NCBI RefSeq assembly: GCF_000151665.1
Contig: NW_013171832.1
Coordinates: forward strand, 148,501-212,500
Length of the DNA: 64,000 nucleotides
Source of the DNA: Blastocystis hominis
Taxonomy: Eukaryota; Sar; Bigyra; Opalinata; Blastocystidae
Direction of reading: 5' to 3'
The translations under genes and the position numbers were made by a program. Below are positions 46,370 to 58,592 of the stretch, piece after piece. A model generated the notes under the pieces. It saw only the letters and a list, made by a program, of their open reading frames with translations, was not told the origin of the DNA and did not search any database. The stretch's first letter is position 1; the number at the start of each line of letters is the position of its first letter.

Positions 46370-47170
46370 ACAAGTTTTCCTCCAAGTTGATCCCGTGGAG
46401 CAAAGCGCTTTGGGATTTCTTGCCTGCTGTGATCCAGAAGCAAATCTTCAATCCTTCCGAATCGCGCGGAAGCTTCCAACACCACGCGATTTCGACGGAA
46501 GTTATGATGGGCGATTTGGTGAAGAAGGAGCTGCAGCGTCATAAGGAAGAGGGAAGCTACAACAGGCACTTCGATTATCAGACTCACTTCCTCGGCTATC
46601 AGGCTCGAACCTCGTTCCCTTCTCTGTTCGACTGCGACTATGCGTATGCTTTGGGACGAGAGGCAGCCGCATTGATTCAGTACAATCTCACCGGATATAT
46701 ATATATATATATGGCGACATTGCGGAATCTGAAGGAGGAACCGTCGGAATGGATTCCCTATGCGGTGCCTCTTCTGGACTTCTGCACCGTGGAGGCAAAG
46801 CAGGGAGTGTATCGTCCCTCGATCCCTGTAGATGGAAAATGAGTGGTTTGAAGTGTAGGAATCGAACGTGAATATGAACGATGCTCCGTTCCTGAGGTTC
46901 GTGGCTCATTGTGACAAATGGGCTGTGAAGGACGAAACCTGCAACCCGGGATCGGTCCAGTTCGGAGGAGCTGGAAGCTGGAACACGACGCTGTCGCTGC
47001 AGATCGAAAAGCACGACTATTTGAAGCGAATCCAGCTGCTTCGTGATGAACTGAAGGCTGTGGAGAAGATTTGCCTGCCTGGATGCGATGCGTTGTTGGT
47101 ATATTCTGCGATTGCTGGAGTGGAGGGAGTGATTGAGCTACGGGAAAATGGTATCAAGAAGAAGATTTAA
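46370..47170 (+). pseudogene. 5'-truncated pyrophosphate-dependent phosphofructokinase
   Basis: The sequence encodes the C-terminal part of a PPi-PFK, the reversible glycolytic enzyme of anaerobic protists: HAISTEVMMGDLVKKELQ, HFDYQTHFLGYQARTSFPS then LFDCDYAYALG, followed by the GYMATLRNLK equivalent, and after a 31-nt intron (near 46828-46858) NDAPFLRFVAHCDKW and NPGSVQFGG. The N-terminal catalytic half (PPi-binding GGDD region) is absent. Similarity begins abruptly at about 46370, where AT-rich sequence joins. An ATATAT expansion inserts Tyr-Ile-Tyr-Ile before the Met of GYMAT. The remaining exon and intron are intact, so the truncation may be recent. A working copy should exist elsewhere. 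Confidence 0.75.
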
Positions 47171-47195
47171 GCAGTGAAGTGGATGAATAAAAGAA

Positions 47196-47235
47196 CTTAA
47201 CAAAGAAACAAAGAAACAAAGAAACAAAGAAAGAA
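47196..47235. repeat. (AAACAAAG)n repeat
   Basis: Four to five units of AAACAAAG directly before the shared 3'-end repeat. Read on the minus strand it is a TTTCTTTG tail like a retrotransposon 3' end. Confidence 0.85.
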
Positions 47236-47330
47236 TTCATTGAATTGCTTAAGATCTTGAGCTTACCGTTGACCGTCTATTACGTCCGTACCATTCACTC
47301 TTGAACTACTTCCGGGCAGCTGATTTCCTG
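47236..47330 (-). repeat. Copy 1 of a ~75-95-bp dispersed repeat (retrotransposon 3' end)
   Basis: Clearly similar to 58593-58685, and to 60465-60530 in opposite orientation, sharing blocks such as GATCTTGAGC and TTACGTCCGTACC. On the minus strand it would encode a basic stretch like YGRNRRST. Confidence 0.75.
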
Positions 47331-47339
47331 AAAATCAAG

Positions 47340-48020
47340 CCATACGCCTTTCCATTGATTGATTGATTGATTGAATGGAATGAAGGAACCATGATGTCTT
47401 CCTTGATATCTCGAATTGCTCGTTCATCTAGTACTGCCTTATTCGCTGAATCCATGTGATACATGGTGATGTCATACTTGTTCAAGATGTTGGTACGAAA
47501 GATGGCATTGGTGAACTCGGTACCTCGATCCGAGCAAATATGCTTTGGTGATTCACCATATGTTTGAATGATGTCCTTCATCGCATGAGTAACTTCTGTA
47601 GCACTCTTGCTCTTCAGTCTCCGAGTCATCAGGTATTTGGAATATCCATCAATGCATACAAGGACATATTTGTATCCACGATTCTTATGGAATCCTGTGG
47701 ACTTCTGACTGCCCAACACTTCCTGTATCGATTTGTGTTGTTTGGAAGAGAAATCGATAAGATCGATGAAGTATATGTTTCTCTTGAACCCACTGATGAT
47801 CACTCGAGTGGCACCTCTTCGTTTTGCTGGTTTCCATAGTTCCTTGATCTCATTCATGCTCCACACACACCTCGATAAATGGATCGCTTTATTCAAGGAA
47901 TGAATAAGTTGTGTCAGAGGAAGAATCACAAACTGGTTATAGACTCGAAATGCATTTTCTCCACTATACACTACTTCAAATAGAGCATCACTCGCATTCA
48001 ACATTGCGATGATCGTTTCG
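47340..48020 (-). pseudogene. Retroviral-type (rve) integrase fragment, Polinton/Maverick-like
   Basis: A minus-strand frame with an integrase core: a first Asp in FIDLIDFSSK, CIDGYSKYLM, the second catalytic Asp in HICSDRGTEFTNAIF, and KAVLDERAIRDIKEDI, which holds the third acidic position in a slightly altered context. The chromodomain-like or C-terminal part is missing. The frame opens with GTYDIETIIAMLN, which belongs to a structural-type gene rather than to an integrase, so two genes seem fused by deletion. Integrases of this type catalyse element insertion. Pairing with structural-type genes, and no Gag/RT nearby in the same orientation, suggests a Polinton/Maverick-class DNA element rather than an LTR retroelement. 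Confidence 0.6.
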
Positions 48021-48356
48021 ATATCATATGTACCTCGTGAAATCGATAGAGTATGGAGACTGGATCCAAATACACTCATAACTTGTAGCCATTGTGGAAA
48101 TTGAGAATGTAATATTAATCATGGTGTTCAGGATGGCAATGGTTTCAGTCAATGTATAATAATCAGGCGAGATCGTTATCTCTTCACCATTGATGTTTGT
48201 CATCACATTGATTGGGTCCACATTATTGAATATGACTTGATTGGGTTTGAATAGAACAGTCATGGAAATGATAAATAGATTTCTGAACTTGTAAGGATTG
48301 ATTGAATCGAATGAACCATTGATAGGTGAATCTTGTATGAGAATGGAATAATGCAT
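48021..48356 (-). pseudogene. Fragment of a structural-type element protein, paralogue of 57883-58560
   Basis: The 110-residue frame is the N-terminal part of the same protein family as the gene at 57883 (about 60 percent identical by eye over 105 residues). It ends at the sequence IWIQSPYSIDFT, where the frame breaks into the neighbouring fragment. Upstream AT-rich DNA shows no promoter I can name. The family is not identified with certainty. Confidence 0.65.
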
Positions 48357-51300
48357 GTTCTCTCTTTACCAAAGACACTTATGACTTGCACGGACAACAA
48401 TAGATGGATTTGTGATGACAATGTACACACATTGGGTTTCGGTCATTACAAATAAGCAATCAAACATGTAAAGACGAGAGAAATAACAATAATTCACATT
48501 AGCTTGGTATGTCTACTGCTTTCTCGCATCCAAGTATAACTGATGCAACAAACACAAACATAGAAACGAGCACTAGGTTGATAGTAGAAAGGAATTGGAG
48601 TAAGAAAGCACGAAACCTGCTTCCTGACCGATGATTGTCGACTTAACAGCCTAGGAACGATAGTCGAGGACTCAGAATCGGTTGGTCGATTATAACAACT
48701 GACAAAAGATCGCAATTGTGGTCATGGAGCAAAATAGCATATAAAGAAAACTGCCACCAGGTTTCACGCAAATAGTGCCATTCCCTTACTACTATTGTTC
48801 CATATTAATGAGGTTTAAGATAGCTACAAGTTGATAAATCATATTATTATTGATCGAAAGAGCTTTTGTTATTGTGAAAATAGGATCATATTTGTTGTGT
48901 GACATGTATCAAATATAGATGAACTCATCAATAGAAATAGGAAGGATGAATCAGTCACTTACCACAAATATTGTTGTATTTCCTTTGATATATGACTAAT
49001 CTGTATAATATAGTCTCGAGATACTTTGAATCAATACTTGGAAAATGAATATCTGCAATAGAATAACAACAAATGTGTATTGTTTCATTTTGGTGCATAT
49101 TGTGTGATATGAATTGTATCAATGCCCATAATGAATTCATATTCTAAATGTGACAACTAATAATGTTGCTAGTTCGTGTTATAATCTGAGAGAAGGAATG
49201 AGCAGTATTAACAAACAAGAGTCTTCACAATAGTTACTCTCAATAGTGTTGATTGTGAATAGTTGATGTTTTGTCATCATCATCATCATGGTTATTCTGT
49301 ATGGGAAAATAGAATAATGTGTATTTGTGATTGATTGTATATTTTGGCTTATTAGTATACTCCATGGAATAGAATACTGCGAAAATAAGATAGGTAAGTA
49401 TGGAATAATCAGAAACGGCCAATATGAATGAAAACAACAACAATACTAGAATGTAATAGAATAGTAGAAAATAACATATGTATGAAGTAGCAATGGAAAT
49501 GAAGTCATTTTCACAAATTATGACGAACAATAGCTGAAATGATGATATTTCACAGGGATCTGTTTTAGCACATCCTGAAACGAATTACATAGATCATACA
49601 TAGTTTTGCTTCATAACAAACAAAATCCAGACAAACACGATTCTGTCATTTCATTAGTTTAACACAATGTTTGATTCTGTTAAATCCATTTTCATAAAAT
49701 AACTAATTCTGAGTAGCAGGAACAATACTGTTGATACTTAGTACTGGAATAACCAATCGATGAATGAATGATTGGAGTTTGTAGTAAATTCCATTATTGT
49801 TAGTTGGAATGCACAATGATTGGTATATAGTGGTTGTAATTGAATGATTCCTAGATATTATCACAGATTGTATGCTATATGTGAATAGAATAGTACTGGA
49901 ATGATTTGTGTAATTGGTCACAATCTATTGAATGAATATGAATTGGATGTACAAAGATTGCATAGCATGGAGATGGTTTGTATCATGAATGGATGAAAGA
50001 AAGGCCTAAAGAAAAGAAGAAATAGTATACATTGCTTAAGATCTTAATCCATTCAATGATATGTATTAGTTATTTATTATTGATGAAATACGTGATTATG
50101 ATAATGAAGAGTGAATGAGAGAGAATCGAAATGAATGGGAATGTGATTGGTTGTGATATTGGAGTTGGATTCGATTCGATTTCAGCAATTCAACACTGAA
50201 ATGAAAACAAATGAATGAATGAATGAAATCAAATGAATGAATGAATGAGTAATCCTACAAAAATCGATTTGAATTGAGTGCATACTGTGATTATGTATAT
50301 TTTGTACCATAAGAATGAATGATGGATTGTTGACAAGGAAATATCGTTAAATCTGTATAAAGTGGACCAATAATGTGAATCGCAATGGGATATTTGAATG
50401 ATTATACGATCAAATCAATAAATGAATGAATGAATGAATGAATGATATCTTATCTAAGAATTGATTGACAATCTCAAGACACTACTCACAACCAATGATC
50501 TGTAAATCAGTAACAAGAATGTCATTCACTCATTCAATCTATTCTATTCTATATTCATTCATATAATCATATTTGATTCACTTTGATTTGGATGGCTGAT
50601 TGAATGATTGAATCAACATACAAATCATTGAATGAATGAATCAATGAATGAATGAATGAATGAAAGATTCTCTCTCTGTGGATTGATTCACAAAACAACA
50701 AAGACCTTTATCACAACCAATGAACTCTCATTCTGCATCAATAATGTCATCGATTCATTCAATCATTCAATCATTCAATCATTTGTTCATGCTTTTATAA
50801 ATGTTTAAAGCATGGTTGATTGATTGATTGATTGATTGATTGAATCGATGCCTATTCTGTATACTCCTTCATAATATGAATCTATCAAACAACAAAGCAA
50901 ATAACAATAATAACGACAATGAATTCGTTAAAATGGCAAAACAACAATAATAATAGTAATAGAAATCAATGAGAATAATGATAAGATTATGTGTTCAAAA
51001 GCAATGTCTAAAACAGAAATGCAATGAAGTAATGAGCAGCAACAACATAATAGGAACGAACAATAACATGAGTAATAATCCAAATGGATGAATTGTGAAC
51101 TCAATGCAGTGTCCGATATCGAATCAATACCAAATTGATGTAGAACAAACAATGTGTATGTGAATAACAAGCAATAATGAGAATAATAACAGTAAAAGGA
51201 CTAAAAAAAGAATATCTGAGAACAGTCCATAGCTATTGATGATTAATAATAATAGTAATCATCATAGAAAGAGATATTGAAACAATCATATGTGTAGTTT

Positions 51301-52060
51301 AATAAAGAAATAAGGAAAGAACCAAATCCATGATAATACTCATATTATTGGTAATGTGAGTATTATTATTATCATGGATCAATCAATCAAACAATCAATC
51401 AATAATACTTACTGATCGATTCTGGATAATAGATCAATTAGATTGTTATGTGGAATGATCGAAATGAAGAACAAACTCGATATGTGAAAACAAACAAATA
51501 CCAAGAATGCATATCAATTTCAAACAATCCACATAATTGAATGAATCTATGTGAATCGATTCTGATTTAAATATAAATGAAGAGAAAATCATTTGATTGT
51601 CGGTTTGCATGGAAAGATTGATTGTTGTCACGAAACATCAATCGGATTGATTTGAAATGATTTCGTATTGTAGGTTCTGATTATTGATTAAATCATTTGG
51701 TAGATAGTTTGGTACATTGCTTACTACAACTACTATTATTGTTGTTGTTACTGTGGATGTTGCTGCTATTGCTACTTCTCTCTTTCTCCCCTACCATTCA
51801 TTCATTGATTCCAAACCATCAAAATCGATAACAATATTCCTTGTCAACAAAAAAAGAAATGGAATCAATGAAAGCATAGAATCAAGTGTTTCCTTTATGA
51901 CAATCAATGATCCATTAATCTATAAATGAATGAATGAGTAAGTGAGTGAGTGATGAAGGAAAACAGAAGGAATGAATGAATAATAAGGAAAAACAATATG
52001 TGTCATATGATATCGGATACTGGAAGGTAGGGGAGAAAGATGGGATGATGATGATTCAAC

Positions 52061-52123
52061 TTCATTGACACTTCGAAGTAACAATGAATTGATTGGTTAT
52101 GATTTGCTTTGGATCTTCCAAGT
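52061..52123 (+). repeat. Short copy of BspA-type LRR coding sequence
   Basis: Nearly identical to the minus strand at about 55483-55540, including the bases coding SLTLRSNNELIGYDL, and in inverted orientation to it. It is a degenerate fragment of a larger LRR family. Confidence 0.7.
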
Positions 52124-52388
52124 CTAACATCACTAACTTCTGTATAATGGAGTTTCTGTTGTCCTCGTTTTGGTGACATTGGAAAGTGGATCTAAATATT
52201 GAATAGAGATGGTAAATAGATATTCCAAATCTGTTTCAAAATGTCAATCTACTTGTATCAGTTGGGTATGTTCAATCGAAATCGATTCGAGTATTGTTGA
52301 TAAATAGAATGGAATTGATTTCATATGATTTTCATAGATTTCAATTCCATTTGGTAAGTTTAGGCTTATCTTATCTTATCTTGTTAGG

Positions 52389-52508
52389 TGATTTGATTTG
52401 ATTTGATTTGATTTGATTTGATTTGATTTGATTTGATTTGATTTGATTTGATTTGATTTGATTTGATTTGATTTGATTTGATTTGATTTGATTTGATTTG
52501 ATTTGATT
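52389..52508. repeat. (TTTGA)n pentanucleotide repeat
   Basis: About 24 essentially perfect units, with a second block at about 52538-52569. Confidence 0.97.
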
Positions 52509-53207
52509 CATTGTGTTTCATTCGATTCCGCTTGATCATTTGATTTGATTTGATTTGATTTGATTTGATTCGTTTAATAGGAACACATTTCGATTGATTA
52601 TGATTGGAACAATTCTATCTGGTTCATTTTACAATGATCTGTGGAATTTGTATTGTTGTTTCAAACTGATGGCACATGATTGATTCTATGATTGGTTAAA
52701 ATAGATATATAATAATGATGATGATGATGATGAACAGAAAACAAACAGAAATAAGCAAAACAAAACATGGAACAATCCAAACAAATAACCACATATTTCC
52801 TTATGAGAATTGAATCAATAAGAATCGACACAATCCAATTTGTCTGGTGGATAGTGAATAATAAAAGGATGAATGTTAAAATATAAAAAAAGGAATAAAG
52901 AAAAAGAAAATAAAAAAGGGAATAAAGAAAAAGAAAATACAAAAAGAAAAACATAAAACAAATTAGAATCATATAATACAAAACAAAAGAAAACAAAAGG
53001 AAGAGGAATAAAATGCACAAATATAAGAAAATAAGAAACAAAGAAAACTAAAGAATAGCAAAACAAACAAGAATAAACTAAAAGTCAAAATCGAAAATGA
53101 AATAATAAAATGAACTACAATCAATTCCAAAAGTTGAAAAACAACAACAACAACAACAATAACAACAAATGAAAAATGGAATAATCAAAAATAGATAAGC
53201 AACATCA

Positions 53208-53238
<31 letters not shown>

Positions 53239-55447
53239 GAATAATGAATCATTGAGTATTATTCAAATTAATACTTTCTCAACAAACAAATATGGATTGT
53301 GTCGATTCCTATTGATTCAATTCGATTAAGTGCAATGAATCTTGTCAAAAGGATTCGATTGAAGTCGTTCGATCAAGATTCATTCGAAATATGTGATTTG
53401 TGGATTTATCGGTATTAAATCACAAACAGCATATTGAATATACAATCAAACAATGGATTCCAAGAAAGACCATTATCAAAATACTCATATTCATACTACA
53501 ACACAAATGGTTCTCACAATATGCCTCATTATTGTATTGTGATTATCAAATGCTGATTCCATATTGACTTGTTCAAATGTAATCTAATGATTTGAATGAT
53601 ATCAATAATGATGATAATAATAATGATAATGATCAGAAAGAAAGAAAGAAATAAAGAAAGAAAGAAGAGTATTGTTATGCAATACAGTACAATGATAGAT
53701 TCCAGCTAAACCAATGATCGAACATAACGATTTCATGAATCTCGATCGATTCAATTGCAAAACAACCATTGAGACTACAATGTGTTTGAGTGATTGTTCT
53801 ATTTGGATTCGATCGAATCAATTGTATAATTCTATCAGTCGATTGGATCGCTATCAATGAATCATTCGATCGATTCTATATCATTGATAATCGAACAAAT
53901 ACAAATACAATAACAAATACTAATACTACTACTACTAATAATAATAATCACGAGGATTGATGGTTGAATACTCATCATCAATCTGATTCTGATTCTGATT
54001 GATCGATCCTATCCAATCATTCTATTCATGATCAACAATACCAAAGTGATCTAATGGTATTCAATATGCTGAAATAGACCGATGAATAATGTGGATGATC
54101 ATACAATCATAATAATGATGATGAATGGATATCGAAAACTAACCAAATACACACCATTCAATCATTCAATCAATCGATCAATCGATCAATGGATTGAACA
54201 GCCTTTCTATTCTTATCAGTATTATTGAGTGTGAATAATGAATTGATTCTTTACGATATTCAACATTCATTTGCATTTTGAATCAGCTATCTTTCATCCA
54301 TTGATTGAGTGATTGAGTGAATGAGTGGTTTGTGTGATATTGAAGAATACGGCATTCCATCCAAATATCGAATTGTGAAACCACGATTGATATTACTACT
54401 AACTACAACTATCAAGTATCAAACACATCCGATTTGATTCCATTATTATCAAATTGATAAATCCATGTTTTGTGACTCATTGATAAATAAACAAACAAAC
54501 AAACAAAGATATGATAGTTGGATTGATTGAATGGTGAATCCAATATGATTTCTAATGCTATTCAATCGGATTCTATTCTATTCTATTCTATTCTATGTAT
54601 ACAGTGATCGATTCCTATTCAATATATCAAAATCAATATCCTAATTCAATATCAATCATTCTATTGTATTGTATTGTATTGCATTGTATTATCTACCGAT
54701 TTAACAATGGATTCACAAATGTGAATAATCATCCAATATCAATCGATTCCAACCATTCCATTGTGTCACTATCAAATCCAATCTTATTATTCATGATTAT
54801 CACGATTATTATTATGATTATTCGAAGCAAGCAGTTTCCTATCAATATTGAACAAATCCTAATTTAAACCTATTCAAATCATCATTTGTATATTATTATT
54901 ATTATTAGTATTGGTAGATTGGATTCATCATTTGTGAATGTTCAATGTGTGATCATTGGGTCATTGGTAATAATAATGATAATGATCGAAAACAATGATT
55001 GATTGATTGATTGATTGAAACAACAATCATAATTCAGTATCATTGTTAAAATGGTAAAGAAGAACATCATAATAATCAGGCAGGATTGATATTTTGATAA
55101 TTATAGAATCATGATTTGTGATCAAGAATCGGTTTGAAACAAACAAACAATCAATCAATCAATCAATCAATCAATGGAATTGTTCCTAAACAATGACGAA
55201 TCACTGAACAAATCAAATCAAATCAAAATTATAGATTTAATGCTTGATTTGAACAAGATCAGCGAGAATGGAAGAAACATCTAGGAATCAAATCAAATCA
55301 ATCAAACTATACTCGAAATTGATTTCGATTGAACTTTCCAGAATGACCAAGGTAGATTGACATTTCGAAGATTTGGAATATCTAAATACTATCAATATTC
55401 AATATTCAGAAATACTTTCCAATGTCACTACACAAGGATAATAGAAA

Positions 55448-57184
55448 CTAGCCCATACAGAAGTTATTGATGTTAGAATAGGAAGATCTACAAAACAAAT
55501 CATAACCAATCAATTCATTATTACTTCGAAGTGTCAATGAACAAGAATCATCATAATCTCTTCCTTCAAGTGCATCATAACCGAGTGTAATAGATTGTAA
55601 TGATGGAAGATCTACATCAATCATTTCATTTGAATTCATTCAATACTTTCAATTATTGTTGAGAAGGATTCACGGAATGCATAATCACCTAATGTAATGG
55701 ATTGTAGATTTGGAAGATCTATGCATTCACATAATCAATATCATATCAATACCTCGAATCACAAATGAACTATGATAGAAATTCAATGAATAACTTCCAA
55801 TTGTCCCAATTTGAATGGATTTTAATTGTGGTAGATTCTTCAATTCAAAATCTCCAGCAAAATCACTGAAACTATATTCACCAATTTGAATGGATTCCAA
55901 TGATTCACAATTCAATATGTGGAATGATTTCGATTCGTCATATCCCCATCCATCCTTTTCCTTAGTAAACGAATTATTACCAATTTCCAAACATTTCAAT
56001 CGATTCAATCCATTAATTTTGAATGTTTTCACTTTGGAATAGCATTTATCTTCAAATATGACATGCTCCCTCTCATATTCATATTCATATTTCTTACTAT
56101 ACACTCTAGGATAAAAGTCTTTTGTTATGATTCCTTCACATACATTCTTCCAAATATAATCAAGGAATATTAATCCACAAATGATTACTGCTAACATTAT
56201 TAACCACTGTAAGAATGTTGGTAATGGTAAAATGAATTCCAATACAACAATACATAGCCCGATTATTACTGGAATTTCTGCAAATAACAGTATATACTCT
56301 GATTTTGGTATTCCTTTCACCCATTCTCCATTATATTCTATTTCATTGATTTTAAAAGATGTTCCAAATCCATGTCGTTTTCCATTCAGAAATTCACCTT
56401 CATAAATCACATTCTTGCCTTCTTCATCATATTCCTTCCCACATATCAGATAAAATCCTGTCTCAAGTGAACCACAATAGCATCCTTCAAAGCACTTTAC
56501 ACCATCTTTGTATTCTATCATTTTATCATTTTCAAATCGATATAGAATCGATATTTCTTCATTGTTTTCCCAAATACTGACTTGATCCAGTAATCCTGAT
56601 TCAAAATAGTAGCACAATCCTTCATTCATTCCATTTTTATTGATTTGACAAATCGAAATCACATTTCCATTCCCATCCAATTCTTTCCAATAACCTTCCA
56701 TTCCATCCATTCTTTCACAATGATTGCCTCGACATCCTTTCTCATACCTACCTTCAAATATCACATTCCCATTCTTATCATACTCTATTCCTAGTCCTTG
56801 ACGATATCCATCTTCAAGATTCCCTTCAAAATATAATTCGCCTGAATCATAATACAATTTACATTGTCCCTTTATCTCATTACTTCGATATTCGAATTCT
56901 GCTATTATCGTATTGTTCGTCGTTTTGATAATAGCTCTCCCATTTAATTCTCCATTTTTCATCTTCGTTTGAATAGTGTAACCTTGATGTGGAGAACCAA
57001 TGTTCAGAATCACATTCTCATTATCAATCTTATCTATAGTACTAATAGGAAATTGATTGGTGATACACCAATTCCAAATATCAACCTCAAACCCAGATTC
57101 CTTTCCCAGGTCATGAGACACTTCCAATGGTTTTATTTCGATAATACAACTTGATTGAATTCCAGAATCCGTAGATATTTCCAT
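55448..57184 (-). CDS. MORN-repeat / transmembrane / BspA-type LRR protein
   Basis: From the ATG at 57184 a 485-residue frame carries MORN-like repeats (GELYFEGNLEDGYRQGLGIE then YDKNGNVIFEGRYEKG; VIYEGEFLNGKRHGFGTSF; EYNGEWVKG), then a pair of membrane helices (ILLFAEIPVIIGLCIVVLEF and FLQWLIMLAVIICGLIFLDY), then LRRs of the BspA type (LNRLKCLEIGNNSFT; CESLESIQIGEYSF; LPQLKSIQIG). Further LRR segments (LPNLQSITLGDYAF; LPSLQSITLGYDALEG) continue to 55448 but need joins I could not fix. Similar extracellular LRR proteins are expanded in gut protists. The LRRs here probably lie on the other side of the membrane from, or adjacent to, the MORN part. Translation may start upstream at a non-ATG or unseen exon. 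Confidence 0.65.
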
Positions 57185-57882
57185 AAATAATGATAATATG
57201 GAAAAAAACACCAAAATGAAACGTAACTCTTCTCTATTTGATTCCAGTATAATTTTCTTTCCGTCATTATTATTGTTTCATTGTACATTATTTTCTTAAT
57301 ACTAATGTAATATTATGATTTGAACAATAATAGGAATAGTAGAAGTAAAGAGTGGACAGATTTTGTCATTTTGTAAATACTACCATAATTGTCTTATTCA
57401 CACAGTAGATTGAGTTATATGATGAATATTCATTATGCCTATTAAATGGAATTACAAGCTGGAGCTATGTTCTCGACTTGTAACACAATGGACATACAAT
57501 CACGCATTTTGGTATACTTCTTATCGATATTCATTGTTAAATATTCATGAGTAGTATAGGAATGACGAAAATATCGCGAAATCGCATTTTCGACCCTTTT
57601 CCCGCGGTGAACTATTTTCGACCATTTTCTGCCATTTTCTGCTGTTTTCATGCCTTTTCACCTCAAATCCATGACGAAAAATGCCCTAAAGTCGGGGTCT
57701 GAGAGGTGACTTTGACATCTTGACTATTCTGGCTTTCATAAGAAACAAGGGTCGAAAAAATAAATTTAGCCTGTTTGGCTGCCTCTATAGCCATGACGTA
57801 TAAAGAGCGAAAACCTTTTCGATTATTTTCTGCCAATTTGGTAATTGTCTGCCCTTTATATAATGGTAAAGAGAGAAAGATC
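57185..57882. other. Upstream region of the structural-type gene
   Basis: No gene seen. Contains TTTATATAATGG at about 57855-57866, a TATA-like element about 20 bases before the ATG at 57883. A short frame at 57663-57884 minus has no motif. Confidence 0.35.
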
Positions 57883-58560
57883 ATGCACTACTCCATGCTT
57901 ATTCAAGGCTCACCTACAAACGGCTCATTCACCTGGATCAACCCGCACAAGTACAAGAATCCTTACATCACTTCCATGACTGTCCTGTTTCGACCCAAGG
58001 AGACCCAGGCTATGTTCAAGAATGTGGACACGACGAACATTGTCACGAATTCGAATGACGAGAAGGTAACGATCCCTGCTGGTTATTACACGATCAGTGA
58101 GATCATTGCCTTGCTCAATACCATGACCGATACCACATTCTCCATATCTACGAATGCCTCGTCGTTCGGCTGTATCTGGATTCAGTCTCCATACACAATT
58201 GATTTCACGGATGCACCTGACATTCGTGAGATCCTCGGCTTAGATGAATGTACGGTCATTCTACCTGCTTTGTTCAGTGGATCGAATGTGATTGATATCA
58301 CGCGAAATCGCCAAGTGATCCAGGTCTACTCGACGATCGTGCGATCATCGGACCTGAAGATTGCCAACCAGAACAACAACCTGCTCACCACGATGATCAT
58401 TGACGATCCAACGGCTGATTACGTGCGAACTGTGGAAGACGTGCGCATACCAATGATTTCTCGGTTTGATCAATTGATGTTCGTGTTCCGCGATATAGAT
58501 GGCAAGATGATGCGATTGAACGGCGAATTCGAACTCCAGTTGACGATTGAAGGGTTAGGG
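57883..58560 (+). CDS. Structural-type protein of a Polinton/Maverick-like element, 3' end disrupted
   Basis: A frame of about 225 residues from ATG 57883. The N-terminal part is about 60 percent identical by eye to the broken copy at 48021-48356. The pattern IPAGYYTISEIIALLN ... APDIREILGL (Gly-Tyr-Tyr ... Leu-Asn, later Ile-Leu-Gly) occurs in uncharacterised virion-type proteins of Polinton/Maverick-like elements; this attribution is from memory of the pattern and is an inference. GC content and codon use differ sharply from the AT-rich surroundings, as expected for a recent arrival. The natural C-terminus is lost: the frame runs into TTAGGG units, a (CAAA)n tract and the retrotransposon 3' end, ending artificially at 58677. 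Confidence 0.6.
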
Positions 58561-58569
58561 TTAGGGTTA
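58552..58569. repeat. Interstitial telomere-like (GGGTTA)3
   Basis: Three perfect units between the structural-type gene and the retrotransposon 3' end; read from the retrotransposon it is AACCCT repeats directly after its (TTTG)n tail. Confidence 0.9.
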
Positions 58570-58592
58570 ACAAACAAACAAACAAACAAACA
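58570..58592. repeat. (ACAA)n tract at the retrotransposon 3' end
   Basis: Five to six units. On the minus strand it reads (TTTG)n immediately after the last codon, consistent with a simple-repeat tail of a LINE. Confidence 0.85.

Larger units (their letters stand above)
48357..55447. other. About 7 kb of AT-rich, simple-repeat-rich DNA with no supported gene
   Basis: Both strands show only short frames rich in Ile, Asn, Ser and Phe. The sequence is dominated by TGAA, TTGA, ATTG and CAAT tetranucleotide runs (for example 50219-50245, 50416-50440, 50815-50845, 54484-54507, 55150-55173), pentanucleotides, and A-rich purine tracts (52860-53240). A short copy of the BspA-type LRR gene is at 52061-52123. 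I see no RNA gene. Confidence 0.6.

Noticed and set aside
50200-50850. Regular spacing of short repeats that could suggest a CRISPR-like array
   Set aside because: Units are 4-bp microsatellites without conserved repeat/spacer structure; the host is a eukaryote.
52661-53066. Phe/Leu/Tyr-rich hydrophobic ORFs on the minus strand
   Set aside because: Produced by an A/G-rich simple tract read in reverse; no coding features.
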